Assembly (NCBI RefSeq): GCF_013166595.1
Contig: NZ_JABKKG010000007.1
Span: forward strand, 62,001-126,000
Source of the DNA: Palleniella intestinalis
Lineage (GTDB): Bacteria; Bacteroidota; Bacteroidia; Bacteroidales; Bacteroidaceae
DNA: 64,000 nucleotides
Direction: 5' to 3'
How positions within the stretch are numbered: the first letter of the stretch is position 1; the number at the start of each line of letters is the position of its first letter. The notes below the pieces were generated by a model, which saw only the letters and a list, made by a program, of their open reading frames with translations, had not been told where the DNA came from and searched no databases. Positions 25,964 through 35,637 of this stretch are shown piece after piece. The translations under genes and the position numbers were made by a program.

Positions 25964-26205
25964 TGGTGTTTTCGACGCAGAAACGGAGGAAAATCTGTCG
26001 GGAAACGCTGTTTTGCTCATGGTTTTCCTGTTTTCAAAGCATAGCCAGAGCAATGGCAAAGCAATCTTTATTGTCAAAACATTTCACACTTTTAACAAAT
26101 GCAAAATTTCACTAATGACTGTTTGAGCAAACAAACGAGGCAAACATTTCAGAAGCCACCCAACGTTTATCAGGACACCTATGCAAAGAACAGACATGCC
26201 TCACA

Positions 26206-26232
26206 GAAAGCAAAGAAAGCAAAGAAAGCAAA
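26206..26232. repeat. Three tandem copies of a 9-bp unit
   Basis: GAAAGCAAA is repeated three times without change. It lies in non-coding DNA upstream of the etf promoter. Confidence 0.8.
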
Positions 26233-26368
26233 GGGACATCGGCATTGCGCCCAACATGCGTTGAGTTACTAAGTTTCTTTGAGCAACATAAAACAAGCAA
26301 ACCGTCACACAATCAAACCGCTTTTTTAGTGTGTCTGATTGTTGTGGCGATACATTTTTTATGGATTT

Positions 26369-26399
26369 TTTTGCTATTTCGGAATTTTTTTGTACTTTT
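26369..26399 (+). promoter_or_regulatory. Bacteroidota-type promoter of the etf operon
   Basis: TTTG at 26369-26372 and TACTTTTG at 26392-26399 are 19 bases apart. The leader to the etfB start would be about 165 bases, long enough for regulation, but no conserved RNA structure is recognised. Confidence 0.7.
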
Positions 26400-26572
26400 G
26401 CATACGATAAGTTGCACCTCAGCAGTTGTGAAGAAATTCCATTGCATTGGGTTTGCATCCTCTTTGCAAAGCATGACCGTGCGGAGAAAGCGGCATACAT
26501 AGCCACAGAACCACATGGGGGCTGTGCAAAGAAAAAACAAGAAAGAACGAAAATAACTAAAACTACATTCTT

Positions 26573-27382
26573 ATGAGTTTAAAGATTGTTGTGCTTGCAA
26601 AGCAAGTACCTGACACAAGAAATGTCGGTCCTGACGCGATGACTGCCGAGGGAACCGTCAACCGTGCCGCGTTGCCTGCCGTCTTCAATCCTGACGACCT
26701 CAACGCTCTTGAGCAGGCTCTTATCCTCAAGGACAAGTTCCCTGGCTCTACCATCACTGTCATAACCATGGGTCTGCCGAAGGCTTCGGCTGTCATCCGT
26801 GAGGCTCTCTTCAGAGGTGCTGACTGCGGATATGTCGTGACCGACCGCCCTCTCGGCGGCGCGGACACTCTCGCGACTTCCTACACTCTTGCTCAGGCGA
26901 TAAAGAAAGTCGGTGAGGTGGACATCATTCTCGGTGGCAGACAGGCCATCGACGGTGACACCGCACAGGTTGGACCGCAGATAGCTGAGAAGTTGGGACT
27001 TACTCAGGTGACTTACGCCGAGGAGATTCTCTCACTTGATGAGGAGACAAAGAAGATTGTCATCAAGCGTCATATCGACGGCGGTGTGGAGACTGTCGAG
27101 GCACAGCTCCCGCTCGTTGTCACAGTGAACGGCTCTGCTGCACCATGCCGTCCGGCTAATGCGAAGCGCATCATGGCGTACAAGAAGACCGCCATCCCTG
27201 AGTGGAACGCACAGGACATCGAGTGCGACCCTAAGCAGATTGGCAAGGCTGGTTCGCCAACAAACGTGAAGGCCGTGAAGAACATTGTGTTCAAGGCAAA
27301 GGAGTCACGCACACTGACCGGTTCGGACGAGGACATCAACGGACTTATTGTAGAACTTCTCGATGAGAAAATCATCGGATAA
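26573..27382 (+). CDS. etfB: Electron transfer flavoprotein, beta subunit
   Basis: EtfB binds AMP (or a second FAD in bifurcating forms) and pairs with EtfA to carry electrons from acyl-CoA dehydrogenases. The 269-residue protein begins KIVVLAKQVPDT. It contains the family core ALEQALILKD, GADTLATSYTLAQAI and ILGGRQAIDGDTAQVGPQIAE (nucleotide site), followed by the IKRHIDGG stretch. It is cytoplasmic. It is followed after 15 bases by etfA and then by an acyl-CoA dehydrogenase gene, a standard Bacteroidota operon. Whether the pair bifurcates electrons cannot be settled by eye. Confidence 0.95.
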   Translation: MSLKIVVLAKQVPDTRNVGPDAMTAEGTVNRAALPAVFNPDDLNALEQALILKDKFPGSTITVITMGLPKASAVIREALFRGADCGYVVTDRPLGGADTLATSYTLAQAIKKVGEVDIILGGRQAIDGDTAQVGPQIAEKLGLTQVTYAEEILSLDEETKKIVIKRHIDGGVETVEAQLPLVVTVNGSAAPCRPANAKRIMAYKKTAIPEWNAQDIECDPKQIGKAGSPTNVKAVKNIVFKAKESRTLTGSDEDINGLIVELLDEKIIG

Positions 27383-27397
27383 CAAGGCGCATTTTCT

Positions 27398-28438
27398 ATG
27401 AACAACGTATTTGTATATTGCGAAATAGAGGGAACGACCGTGAAGGATGTCGCTCTCGAACTTCTCACAAAGGGCCGTAAGCTCGCCAACACTCTCGGCG
27501 TGCAGCTGGAATGTATCATCGCCGGTTCCGGTCTTGACGGCGTGGAAAACCAGGTGATGAAATATGGTGTGGACAAGGTTCATGTCTTTGACGCAGAGGG
27601 GCTTTTCCCTTACACCACCAATCCTCACACCTCACTTGTGGTCAATCTCTTCAAGGAGGAGCAGCCACAGATATGCCTCCTCGGTGCTACTGTCATCGGA
27701 CGCGACCTCGGTCCGCGTGTCTCTTCTGCACTGTTCAGCGGTCTGACAGCCGACTGCACGGAGCTTGAAATCGGCGATTTCGACATGAAGGTGAAGAATG
27801 ATGACGGTGAGCTTGTGACCAAGCACTATGAGCAGCAGCTCTACCAGATTCGTCCTGCCTTTGGCGGAAACATCGTCGCGACAATCGTCAACCCGGAGCA
27901 CCGTCCGCAGATGGCGACAGTGCGTGAGGGTGTGATGAAGAAAGAGGTGCTCGACGAGAACTACAAGGGTGAGGTTATCCGCCATGATGTTGCGAAGTAT
28001 GTTCCTGAGACAGAGTATGTCGTGAAGGTTCTCGACCGCCATGTGGAGGAAGCAAAGCACAATCTGAAAGGTTCGCCTATCGTTGTTGCCGGCGGCTATG
28101 GCATGGGTTCAAAGGAAGGATTCGACCTTCTCTTCCAGCTTGCCAAGGAGCTTCATGCCGAGGTTGGTGCGTCACGCGCCGCTGTCGATGCAGGATGGGT
28201 GGACAATGACCGCCAGATTGGCCAGACAGGTGTGACTGTGCGTCCGAAGGTTTATATCGCTTGCGGTATCTCAGGACAGATTCAGCACATCGCAGGTATG
28301 CAGGATTCAGGTATCATCATTTCCGTAAACTGCGACCCGGATGCACCTATCAACGCTATCGCTGACTATGTCATCACTGGCACAGTCGAGGAGGTGCTCC
28401 CGAAACTCATAAAGTATTACAAGCAGAACAACAAGTAA
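27398..28438 (+). CDS. etfA: Electron transfer flavoprotein, alpha subunit
   Basis: The 346-residue protein is the FAD-binding partner of EtfB. The C-terminal FAD domain is clear: VVAGGYGMGSKEGFDLLFQLA, GASRAAVDAGW, QIGQTGVTVRPKVYIACGISG, IQHIAGMQDSGIIISVNCDPDAPI. The N-terminal domain resembles EtfB. It is co-transcribed with etfB and the acyl-CoA dehydrogenase gene. Confidence 0.96.
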   Translation: MNNVFVYCEIEGTTVKDVALELLTKGRKLANTLGVQLECIIAGSGLDGVENQVMKYGVDKVHVFDAEGLFPYTTNPHTSLVVNLFKEEQPQICLLGATVIGRDLGPRVSSALFSGLTADCTELEIGDFDMKVKNDDGELVTKHYEQQLYQIRPAFGGNIVATIVNPEHRPQMATVREGVMKKEVLDENYKGEVIRHDVAKYVPETEYVVKVLDRHVEEAKHNLKGSPIVVAGGYGMGSKEGFDLLFQLAKELHAEVGASRAAVDAGWVDNDRQIGQTGVTVRPKVYIACGISGQIQHIAGMQDSGIIISVNCDPDAPINAIADYVITGTVEEVLPKLIKYYKQNNK

Positions 28439-28553
28439 CTTTGGTTTTGGGTTTTAGTTTTTTTTGGGTATTATGCAACATGATAACACATAATGCAACA
28501 TGATACATCACAAAAACTAACAGCCCACAACCTACAACCAAAGAAAACAAACA

Positions 28554-30308
28554 ATGGCAAATTTCTTTCAAGATAATCCTGAGATAAAGTTTCATCTCAG
28601 CCACCCTTTGCTGAAAAGAATCGTGGAGCTCAAGGAGCGCAACTATTCTGATTTCGGCAAGTATGACTATGCCCCTGAGAATTTCGAGGATGCATTGGAC
28701 TCTTACGAGCGTGTCCTTGACCTCGCGGGCGATGTTACGGCAAACATCATCGCTCCTAACGCCGAGGCTGTGGATGCGGAAGGTCCTCATGTGGAGAACA
28801 ACCGCATGGTCTATGCGTCAAAGACTTACGAGAATCTTGACGCTACAATCAAAGCCGGACTCAACGGTGTGACAATGCCACGCCGTTACGGAGGCTTGAA
28901 TTTTCCTATGGCAATCTACTCTGCCATCAACGAGATGATAGCATGCGCAGACACAGGCTTTGAGAACATCTGGTCACTTCAGGACTGTATAGAGACTCTC
29001 TATGAGTTCGGCGACGAGGATCAGCGCAAGCGCTATGTGCCACGAGTATGCAATGGCGAGACCATGTCAATGGACCTCACAGAGCCGGACGCAGGTTCCG
29101 ACCTGCAGAGCGTTATGCTCAAGGCGACTTTCGATGAGGAGAACAACTGCTGGCGACTGAACGGCTGCAAGCGTTTCATCACCAACGGCGACTCTGACAT
29201 CCACCTTGTGCTCGCACGTTCAGAGGACGGCACACGCGACGGACGCGGACTTTCCATGTTCATCTATGACAAGCGCGACGGCGGTGTTGACGTTCGACGC
29301 ATCGAGAACAAGCTCGGCATCCACGGTTCTCCTACATGTGAGCTTGTCTACAAGAACGCCAAGGCAGAGCTTTGCGGCTCACGCAAACTCGGACTCATCA
29401 AGTATGTCATGGGACTTATGAACGGTGCGCGTCTCGGAATTGCAGGCCAGTCTACTGGAACATCACAGATGGCTTACAACGAAGCCCTCGCTTATGCCAA
29501 GGACCGCAAGCAGTTTGGCAAGGCAATCATCGAGTTCCCTGCCGTTTACGACATGCTTGCCACAATGAAGGCTAAGCTTGACGCAAGCCGTACATTATAT
29601 TATACAACCTCACGCTACGTAGATATGTACAAGACTCTTGAGGACATTGAGCGTGAGCGCAAGGAGAACGGTGAGCGTCTTACTGCAGAGGAGAAGGCTG
29701 AATGCAAGACATTCTCACGCCTTGCCGATGCTTTCACACCAATGGCTAAGGGTATGACTTCCGAGTATGCTAACCAGATAGCATACGACGGCATACAGGT
29801 GCACGGCGGTTCCGGCTTCATGCTTGAGTACGCTTGCCAGCGTCTGTACCGTGACGCACGTATCCTCACTATCTACGAGGGCACTACACAGCTTCAGACT
29901 GTTGCCGCAGGACGCTACATCACAAACGGATTCTATGGTCAGGTCATTGCCGAAATGCTTGAGGCTGGACAGGCTCCGGCTTACGTAGGCTCTGCAGACT
30001 GGTGCGCAGAGGAGTTCCTTCCACTGAAGGAGCGTGTGGCAAAGATGGCTGAGAAGTACAACGCAGCTGTCGCTTACACCAACGAGCAGAAGAACGATGA
30101 GTTCAAGGACCTCGTCATCCGCCACCTCTACGAAATGGCAGGCGACTGCATCATGGCTATTCTCCTTATCGCCGACGCTTCAAAGGCTCCGGAACTCTTC
30201 GGCAAATCGGCACGTGTTTATGCACGCCACGCTGCATCCGAGGTTGAGAAGCATTACGATTTCGTGATGTCAGCAACAGCCGAAGACCTCGCAGACTACC
30301 GCAGATAA
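28554..30308 (+). CDS. Acyl-CoA dehydrogenase family protein
   Basis: This 584-residue flavoenzyme belongs to the acyl-CoA dehydrogenase superfamily. The FAD/substrate core spans about 80-460 and includes SMDLTEPDAGSDLQ (substrate/FAD loop), KRFITNGDSDIHLVLAR, GIHGSPTCELV, YAKDRKQFGKAI, and IQVHGGSGFMLEY, then ILTIYEGTTQLQ, which carries the usual position of the catalytic glutamate. About 100 extra C-terminal residues place it with the longer bacterial members that work with ETF. It follows etfA by 115 bases and shares its transcript, ending at a strong terminator. The acyl substrate is not predictable; anaerobic acyl-CoA oxidation or crotonyl-CoA chemistry are options. Confidence 0.92.
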   Translation: MANFFQDNPEIKFHLSHPLLKRIVELKERNYSDFGKYDYAPENFEDALDSYERVLDLAGDVTANIIAPNAEAVDAEGPHVENNRMVYASKTYENLDATIKAGLNGVTMPRRYGGLNFPMAIYSAINEMIACADTGFENIWSLQDCIETLYEFGDEDQRKRYVPRVCNGETMSMDLTEPDAGSDLQSVMLKATFDEENNCWRLNGCKRFITNGDSDIHLVLARSEDGTRDGRGLSMFIYDKRDGGVDVRRIENKLGIHGSPTCELVYKNAKAELCGSRKLGLIKYVMGLMNGARLGIAGQSTGTSQMAYNEALAYAKDRKQFGKAIIEFPAVYDMLATMKAKLDASRTLYYTTSRYVDMYKTLEDIERERKENGERLTAEEKAECKTFSRLADAFTPMAKGMTSEYANQIAYDGIQVHGGSGFMLEYACQRLYRDARILTIYEGTTQLQTVAAGRYITNGFYGQVIAEMLEAGQAPAYVGSADWCAEEFLPLKERVAKMAEKYNAAVAYTNEQKNDEFKDLVIRHLYEMAGDCIMAILLIADASKAPELFGKSARVYARHAASEVEKHYDFVMSATAEDLADYRR

Positions 30309-30364
30309 ACGAAAGAACAGATACTGCATGAAAGCTGTATCAATACTTTCACAGACATGATTTA

Positions 30365-30404
30365 AACCACCATAATCTCCTCAAAAACGGAGATTATGGT
30401 GGTT
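30365..30404 (+). terminator. Terminator of the etf-acyl-CoA dehydrogenase operon
   Basis: A perfect 16-bp stem (30365-30380 with 30389-30404), an 8-base loop and a following TTTCTT. It lies 57 bases after the stop codon. Confidence 0.95.
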
Positions 30405-30417
30405 TTTCTTACAATTA

Positions 30418-30449
30418 TTTGTCTGTTAATGAAAAAGTTTGTACCTTTG
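30418..30449 (+). promoter_or_regulatory. Bacteroidota-type promoter of the enoyl-ACP reductase gene
   Basis: TTTG at 30418-30421 and TACCTTTG at 30442-30449 are separated by 20 bases. Transcription would start near 30456, 34 bases before the ATG. This excludes the longer frame that opens at 30439. Confidence 0.9.
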
Positions 30450-30489
30450 CCAAAGTTTTCAAGATACAAAATTCATAAGAAAAGAAAAT

Positions 30490-31350
30490 ATGTACAACTT
30501 ACTTAAAGGAAAGAAAGGCATCATCTTCGGTGCCCTCAATGACCAGTCCATAGCTTGGAAAGTGGCAGAACGTGCCGTAGAGGAAGGTGCAGAGATTGTA
30601 CTCACCAACACTGCTGTGGCTATCCGCATGGGAACACTCGACGAACTCGCTAAGACTACTCACGCAGCAGCCGTCATCCCGGCCGACGCAACAAGCGTTG
30701 AAGACCTCGAAAACCTTTTCACTGAGGCACAGAAAGCTCTCGGTGGCAAGATAGATTTCGTACTGCACTCATGTGCAATGTCAGTGAATATGCGCAAGAA
30801 GCGCACATACGACGACCTCGACTACGGATTCCTCGACAAGACTCTTGACATCTCCGCAGTGTCTTTCCACAAAATGATGCAGGTGGCTAAGAAACTTGAC
30901 GCTATTGCAGAAGGCGGCTCAATCCTCGCACTGACATACGTTGCATCCCACCGTACATTCTTCGGTTACAACGATATGGCTGATGCAAAGGCTCTTCTCG
31001 AGTCCATCACACGCTCCTTCGGCTACATCTACGGCCGTGAGAAGCAGGTGCGTGTCAACTGTATCTCACAGTCCCCTACCCTCACCACGGCAGGTGGCGG
31101 CATCAAGGGCTTCGACGGTATGCTTGATTTCGCTGACCGCATGTCACCGCTCGGCAACGCATCGGCAGACGATTGTGCAGACTACTGCATCACACTCTTC
31201 TCCGACCTCACAAAGAAGGTTACAATGCAGACACTCTTCCATGACGGCGGATTCTCCAACATGGGTATGTCTCTCCGCGGAATGGAGCAGTACAACAAGT
31301 CATTCATCCCTGAAAACACTGACGAGAACGGCAAGATTATCTACGGATAA
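30490..31350 (+). CDS. fabI: Enoyl-[acyl-carrier-protein] reductase
   Basis: The last step of each fatty-acid elongation cycle, NAD(P)H-dependent. The 286-residue protein is an atypical short-chain dehydrogenase of the FabI type. It has the N-terminal KKGIIFGALNDQSIAW nucleotide-binding segment, VLHSCAMS in place of the usual SIAF, LALTYVASHRTFFGYNDMADAKALLES with the active-site Tyr and Lys, and the late SPTLTTAGGGIKGF. The start at 30490 is set by the promoter. It is a single-gene transcript with its own promoter and terminator. Confidence 0.93.
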   Translation: MYNLLKGKKGIIFGALNDQSIAWKVAERAVEEGAEIVLTNTAVAIRMGTLDELAKTTHAAAVIPADATSVEDLENLFTEAQKALGGKIDFVLHSCAMSVNMRKKRTYDDLDYGFLDKTLDISAVSFHKMMQVAKKLDAIAEGGSILALTYVASHRTFFGYNDMADAKALLESITRSFGYIYGREKQVRVNCISQSPTLTTAGGGIKGFDGMLDFADRMSPLGNASADDCADYCITLFSDLTKKVTMQTLFHDGGFSNMGMSLRGMEQYNKSFIPENTDENGKIIYG

Positions 31351-31395
31351 GCGACCATTCTCCGGAAACATTTCCACTTTCGGGAACAACATACG

Positions 31396-31429
31396 GCACC
31401 GCATCGGGAAATCTCACCCGATGCGGTGC
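31396..31429 (+). terminator. Terminator of fabI
   Basis: A 13-bp perfect GC-rich stem (31396-31408 with 31417-31429) around an 8-base loop, then TGTTCTTT. It lies 45 bases after the stop codon. Confidence 0.93.
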
Positions 31430-31717
31430 TGTTCTTTACATAGTATGCTTGCATAATAAAGACATACTACCGCAAAAATACTCAATGGATTACCGCAAAA
31501 ATTCTCTACTATTCTCCCTACTTTGAAATTTTCCATTACAAATATTCTTTTTTTTATTTTTTTATTTGTACCTTTGCTATCATATTTGAGAGTCTTTATC
31601 TTTTATATTTGCAGCACTAAAGACAAAAGATCTCCTGACATACATAGAAAAATGACAAGGCAAGTTTCATTCTTTAAACAAATATTTTTGCTGCGAAACT
31701 AATGTTAACAAATAAAA

Positions 31718-34198
31718 ATGATAAAAAAATATATAGCACCCACAGAACAGATAAAAATGCTTCAAGAAATGGGCACTGCATACAATGGTGTAAATTGTAG
31801 AACGTACGTCAGCCTTTTTAGTAGTGCCGGCGTAGGGTGTTATGGATTTAAGCAAAATGGGTTCAAATGTATAGCAACGAACGAACTTGTTGAAAGCCGC
31901 ATAGCCGTTCAGAAAGCAAATAACAAGTGTGATTTTGATAGTGGATATATTTGTGGTGACATTACAAAAGAAGAGACAAAACAAGCCTTGCTTGATGAAA
32001 TACATCTTTGGAAAACCTATGTAGGAATAAAAGATGTAGATGTAGTATTTGCAACTCCGCCTTGCCAAGGTATGTCCACTGCAAACTACAAAAAAAGTGA
32101 CAAAGAACAAGTACGCAATTCTTTAGTTGTAGAAGCTATAAAGCTTATACTAAAGATACATCCTAAAGTATTTGTTTTTGAAAACGTCAGATCCTTTATG
32201 AACACATTGTGTACAGATATATCTGGAGAAGACAAACTTATAAAAGACAGCATATATGAAAATCTCGGAGACAAATATCACATATACCATAAAGTAATCA
32301 ATTTTATGGATTATGGAGTACCTTCAAGTCGCCCACGCACCATTGTGATAGGCACATTGAAGTCTCTACATAACATAACACCACTAAACCTTTTCCCAAC
32401 AAGAAAGGAACAGGTTTCGCTAAGAGAGGCTATCGGAGAATTCCCATCACTAGCTTTTGGTGAGAAATCCCCGAACGACATCTATCATTTTGCAAGAAAG
32501 TTTCCCGAATACCAAATTGCATGGATTGAGAATCTGAAAGAAGGTGAAAGCGCATTCGCACAACTTGACAAATCCCGCAGACCATACAAGATTGACAAGG
32601 ATGGCGAAAAAGTCCCTTTAAAGGGAGCCTATATGGGTAATAAGTATCGTCGTCTATCATGGGACAAGCCATGCTCTTGCGTCGCAACACGTAACGATCA
32701 ACTCGCAAGCCAAGACACAATACACCCACAAGACAACAGAGTTCTTAGCATTAGAGAACTGATGAAGGTAATGACTATACCTGATTCATTTCGTTGGAGC
32801 AAGGAAGAACCATATATCAAAGTGAACGATTCTGAAAGATATCTCGCTATGCACGAGCTTAACATCAGACGTTGTATTGGAGAAGCTGTTCCTACTCATA
32901 TAATCCATGAAATTGCGTCCAAAATTAAAACAATGCTTAATTTCCAAGACTTTGTTGATAATTTCAAGGAAGAGAACATATCTAATTATGTTGGTGAAGA
33001 ATACGAAAATAATTTCTATATCAACACCTTCCTACAAGAACAAAAAATCAACAATGCAAAGGAAACAGGATCGTTCTATACACCACAGTGCGTTGTATTT
33101 GATGCATTGAAGACAGTGTCCATAAATAAAGATGTTGTTCGGATTCTTGAACCATCTGTAGGTTTAGGTGCATTCCTACCGCAATTAGCTACAGTTTTCT
33201 CTGCTGCCAATCAAATAGAAATTGATGCTGTGGAATTGAATGTAAATATTATTAAGGAACTAAAGCGTGCATTAAGATATCTTGATTTAGGATGTAATGT
33301 GAATATCAACTACCATCATAATGATTTCCTAAAATTCCATATTCAAGGAAAATATGACCTGATAGCCACAAATCCTCCTTATGGTAAAACATCTGAAAAA
33401 TATCCACAGATAACTGGCGACACACACAAGACAAAAAACCTATTTGCATTATTCATGATAAAATTCATGAACAATGCTGACCAAATAGCATGTGTCATAC
33501 CAAAGAACTTTGTCATTGCGGATGAATTCCGTTCTGTACGCAAAGAATATGAGAATTTTCCTATGGTTAGGTTATGTGATTTTGGAGTGAAATTTTTCAA
33601 GAAGGTGTTCGTAGAAATTATATCCATACATTTTCAAAAAGGCTACGATGACCAGTTGAAAATCATTGATTATGTGAATGATAAATATTATTCTCATCCA
33701 CAGGGCTATATCTACCATGATACACTTTGGCTTCTTTACAGAAACGCTTGGTTCGATGAATATATAAAAGGACTCCAACTTGATATCTTTACAACTTTCA
33801 GAGACAGACAGATTACAAACAAACATCTTAAGAACAGTGGAAACATAAGAGTCCTTCGATCCAAAAATATATTGAATGATGGCTCTATAGTGAATATCAA
33901 TGGCTATGACAAATACATTGACGATGCATCAGCTTTTGGCGTTGGCAAATATTTAAACACAGAATCAATTATTATGCCAAATTTCACATATAACACTAGA
34001 GCTACAATGCTTCCTGCAAATACTATTCCAAACGGCAGCATAGCAATTCTCATTCCGAAAGTCAAACTCCACAACTTAGATTTATCCATCTATGCAACTC
34101 CTGCTTTTAGAGAGTATTATGCTATCGTTAAAAGTCGTTCTCGATTCACTTTAAATATAGATAATTGCTCTATTCATTATATTGGTATAAAAAAATGA
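31718..34198 (+). CDS. Fused DNA cytosine-5 / adenine-N6 methyltransferase
   Basis: This 826-residue protein carries two complete DNA methyltransferase domains. Residues about 28-410 are a cytosine-5 enzyme: SAM motif SLFSSAGVGCYGF (32-44), catalytic PPCQGMS (114-120, Cys116), FENV (154-157), SRPRTIVIG, and the C-terminal motif around LSIRELMKVMTIP. Residues about 445-826 are an adenine-N6 enzyme of the N6_Mtase/Eco57I type: GSFYTPQCVV, EPSVGLGAFL, and catalytic NPPY (552-555), followed by a target-recognition-like region. Such a fusion fits methylation of both strands of an asymmetric site, as in type IIS systems. The ATGA overlap with the following HNH nuclease gene supports a restriction-modification pair. 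Low GC suggests horizontal acquisition. Confidence 0.92.
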   Translation: MIKKYIAPTEQIKMLQEMGTAYNGVNCRTYVSLFSSAGVGCYGFKQNGFKCIATNELVESRIAVQKANNKCDFDSGYICGDITKEETKQALLDEIHLWKTYVGIKDVDVVFATPPCQGMSTANYKKSDKEQVRNSLVVEAIKLILKIHPKVFVFENVRSFMNTLCTDISGEDKLIKDSIYENLGDKYHIYHKVINFMDYGVPSSRPRTIVIGTLKSLHNITPLNLFPTRKEQVSLREAIGEFPSLAFGEKSPNDIYHFARKFPEYQIAWIENLKEGESAFAQLDKSRRPYKIDKDGEKVPLKGAYMGNKYRRLSWDKPCSCVATRNDQLASQDTIHPQDNRVLSIRELMKVMTIPDSFRWSKEEPYIKVNDSERYLAMHELNIRRCIGEAVPTHIIHEIASKIKTMLNFQDFVDNFKEENISNYVGEEYENNFYINTFLQEQKINNAKETGSFYTPQCVVFDALKTVSINKDVVRILEPSVGLGAFLPQLATVFSAANQIEIDAVELNVNIIKELKRALRYLDLGCNVNINYHHNDFLKFHIQGKYDLIATNPPYGKTSEKYPQITGDTHKTKNLFALFMIKFMNNADQIACVIPKNFVIADEFRSVRKEYENFPMVRLCDFGVKFFKKVFVEIISIHFQKGYDDQLKIIDYVNDKYYSHPQGYIYHDTLWLLYRNAWFDEYIKGLQLDIFTTFRDRQITNKHLKNSGNIRVLRSKNILNDGSIVNINGYDKYIDDASAFGVGKYLNTESIIMPNFTYNTRATMLPANTIPNGSIAILIPKVKLHNLDLSIYATPAFREYYAIVKSRSRFTLNIDNCSIHYIGIKK

Positions 34199-35523
34199 AA
34201 CAGTATAACAAACAAATTACAGATTGGCTAAATGCCAAGTTCAAAAACATATTTTTAGACGCAGAAGATGGACATACGCTCTCTGACAAAGCGTATGCTT
34301 TTGATACAATGTTCTTTATGTCAAGATTCATAGAACATTTCAGATTTGGAAACATGTTCCACAAACGTGACCACATTAATGATGCCAATGAATACACAAG
34401 ATATTTATTCATGTTGGACAAAGGTGCGAAACAGATTCCGAACTATTTAACCGAGGCTCTTGCTGTTCTTTGCTTTGCAGGTGTCCTCAAGACAGAAAAA
34501 GCTAATCGCATCTACAAAATCATAGACGAGGAGATGCTGCTATTCATTTCCTCCAGCTTTGAAAATGCCTATATTTTCAATTATATGTTGGTGTATAATA
34601 TTTACCAAACATATAATTGGTGGAATTTGTACGTGGAATTCTGTAAAACGAAGGAAATTGGTATAAAAAAGGAAATTCTTCAGGAATTACGACATGGCAT
34701 GTATGCTTCTAATCCTGCGTTCGGAACTGTAAACAAGCCTCAAACATCAAATTATCCCATGTTTGTCACGAAACAGCATATTGAGGTTTTGAACTTTGCC
34801 AACAAACAAAACCATGTGACACGTACAGGTAACATAAAAGACCGTATTTGTTCTATTGAGGATATGGCACTGAATGTTTCCGGCACAAGAAATAATTATG
34901 GCTTTGCTAAGAAGAACGACTACTTGTACACTTTTGATGAAAACTATGTACGGTTGACTTTGAAACCATATCTTACAATTGATGTACCTAACACATTGGA
35001 AATCACCTACTCTCCTTCTTTGGCTGAAGACATTGCAGATGGAAAATTAAAATTATTTGATAAACGAGATAATATAGAGCGTAAACGCAAATCACAGAAT
35101 GCCAAATACAAGCAAACGGCTTCCGGACGCGTTCGTACAGTACAAGGCGAATTCAGAAGAGGATTATTGGAGAACACACCGAAAGTTTGTCCTATATGCG
35201 GATTCAGCTATGAGACATTTCTCATTGCAAGCCATATTCTGCCATATGCAAAATGCGAAGACACTTATGATGCCATGAACAGCAACAACGGATTACTTAT
35301 GTGCCCTATTTGTGACAAATTGTTTGAGTCAGCAAAATATATGACCGTGGATGCAAAAACTGGCAAAGTAAAATATCTTCCCGAACTTGAAAATGAACCT
35401 GATTTCCAATATTTACATGACAAAGAAATTGACTACTTATATATTGACGGCGAAAGACGTCACTATCTCAAATGGCACAATGAGGAATTTGAACGCATCA
35501 AAGCTGAAAAAAACAAAAGCTAA
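34195..35523 (+). CDS. HNH restriction endonuclease (putative, partner of the fused methyltransferase)
   Basis: The 442-residue protein has a C-terminal HNH nuclease domain at about 325-400: two CPIC knuckles (CPICGFSYE and CPICDKLFE) with ASHILPYAK supplying the first His, NSNNGLL the Asn, and the DKLFE segment the last position. The N-terminal 300 residues are unrecognised and presumably recognise DNA. I start at ATG 34195, which overlaps the methyltransferase stop (ATGA); an earlier frame start at 34165 would lie inside the previous gene. The coupling makes it the restriction half of the system. The target sequence cannot be predicted. Confidence 0.82.
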   Translation: MKQYNKQITDWLNAKFKNIFLDAEDGHTLSDKAYAFDTMFFMSRFIEHFRFGNMFHKRDHINDANEYTRYLFMLDKGAKQIPNYLTEALAVLCFAGVLKTEKANRIYKIIDEEMLLFISSSFENAYIFNYMLVYNIYQTYNWWNLYVEFCKTKEIGIKKEILQELRHGMYASNPAFGTVNKPQTSNYPMFVTKQHIEVLNFANKQNHVTRTGNIKDRICSIEDMALNVSGTRNNYGFAKKNDYLYTFDENYVRLTLKPYLTIDVPNTLEITYSPSLAEDIADGKLKLFDKRDNIERKRKSQNAKYKQTASGRVRTVQGEFRRGLLENTPKVCPICGFSYETFLIASHILPYAKCEDTYDAMNSNNGLLMCPICDKLFESAKYMTVDAKTGKVKYLPELENEPDFQYLHDKEIDYLYIDGERRHYLKWHNEEFERIKAEKNKS

Positions 35524-35637
35524 TATCTGATTTTATCATTTTACAAACATATTCATTTGGAGTACAAAAATAACACATCATTTGCAATAATACAACTATT
35601 TTTAACTGTTTATTATATAATCAAAACATAAAGGAAG

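Larger units (their letters stand above)
25474..26368. other. Long divergent intergenic region without a convincing gene
   Basis: About 900 bases separate the NrtR promoter from the etf promoter. Short open frames exist (for example 25482-25703 on the plus strand), but their composition and lack of start signals do not support genes. The region holds a degenerate copy of the GGTAAC repeat and a short 9-bp tandem repeat. I see no tRNA or clear structured RNA. Confidence 0.6.

Noticed and set aside
30439..30489. Upstream start for the enoyl-ACP reductase
   Set aside because: The extra codons begin inside the promoter and before the expected transcription start, and they carry no family sequence.
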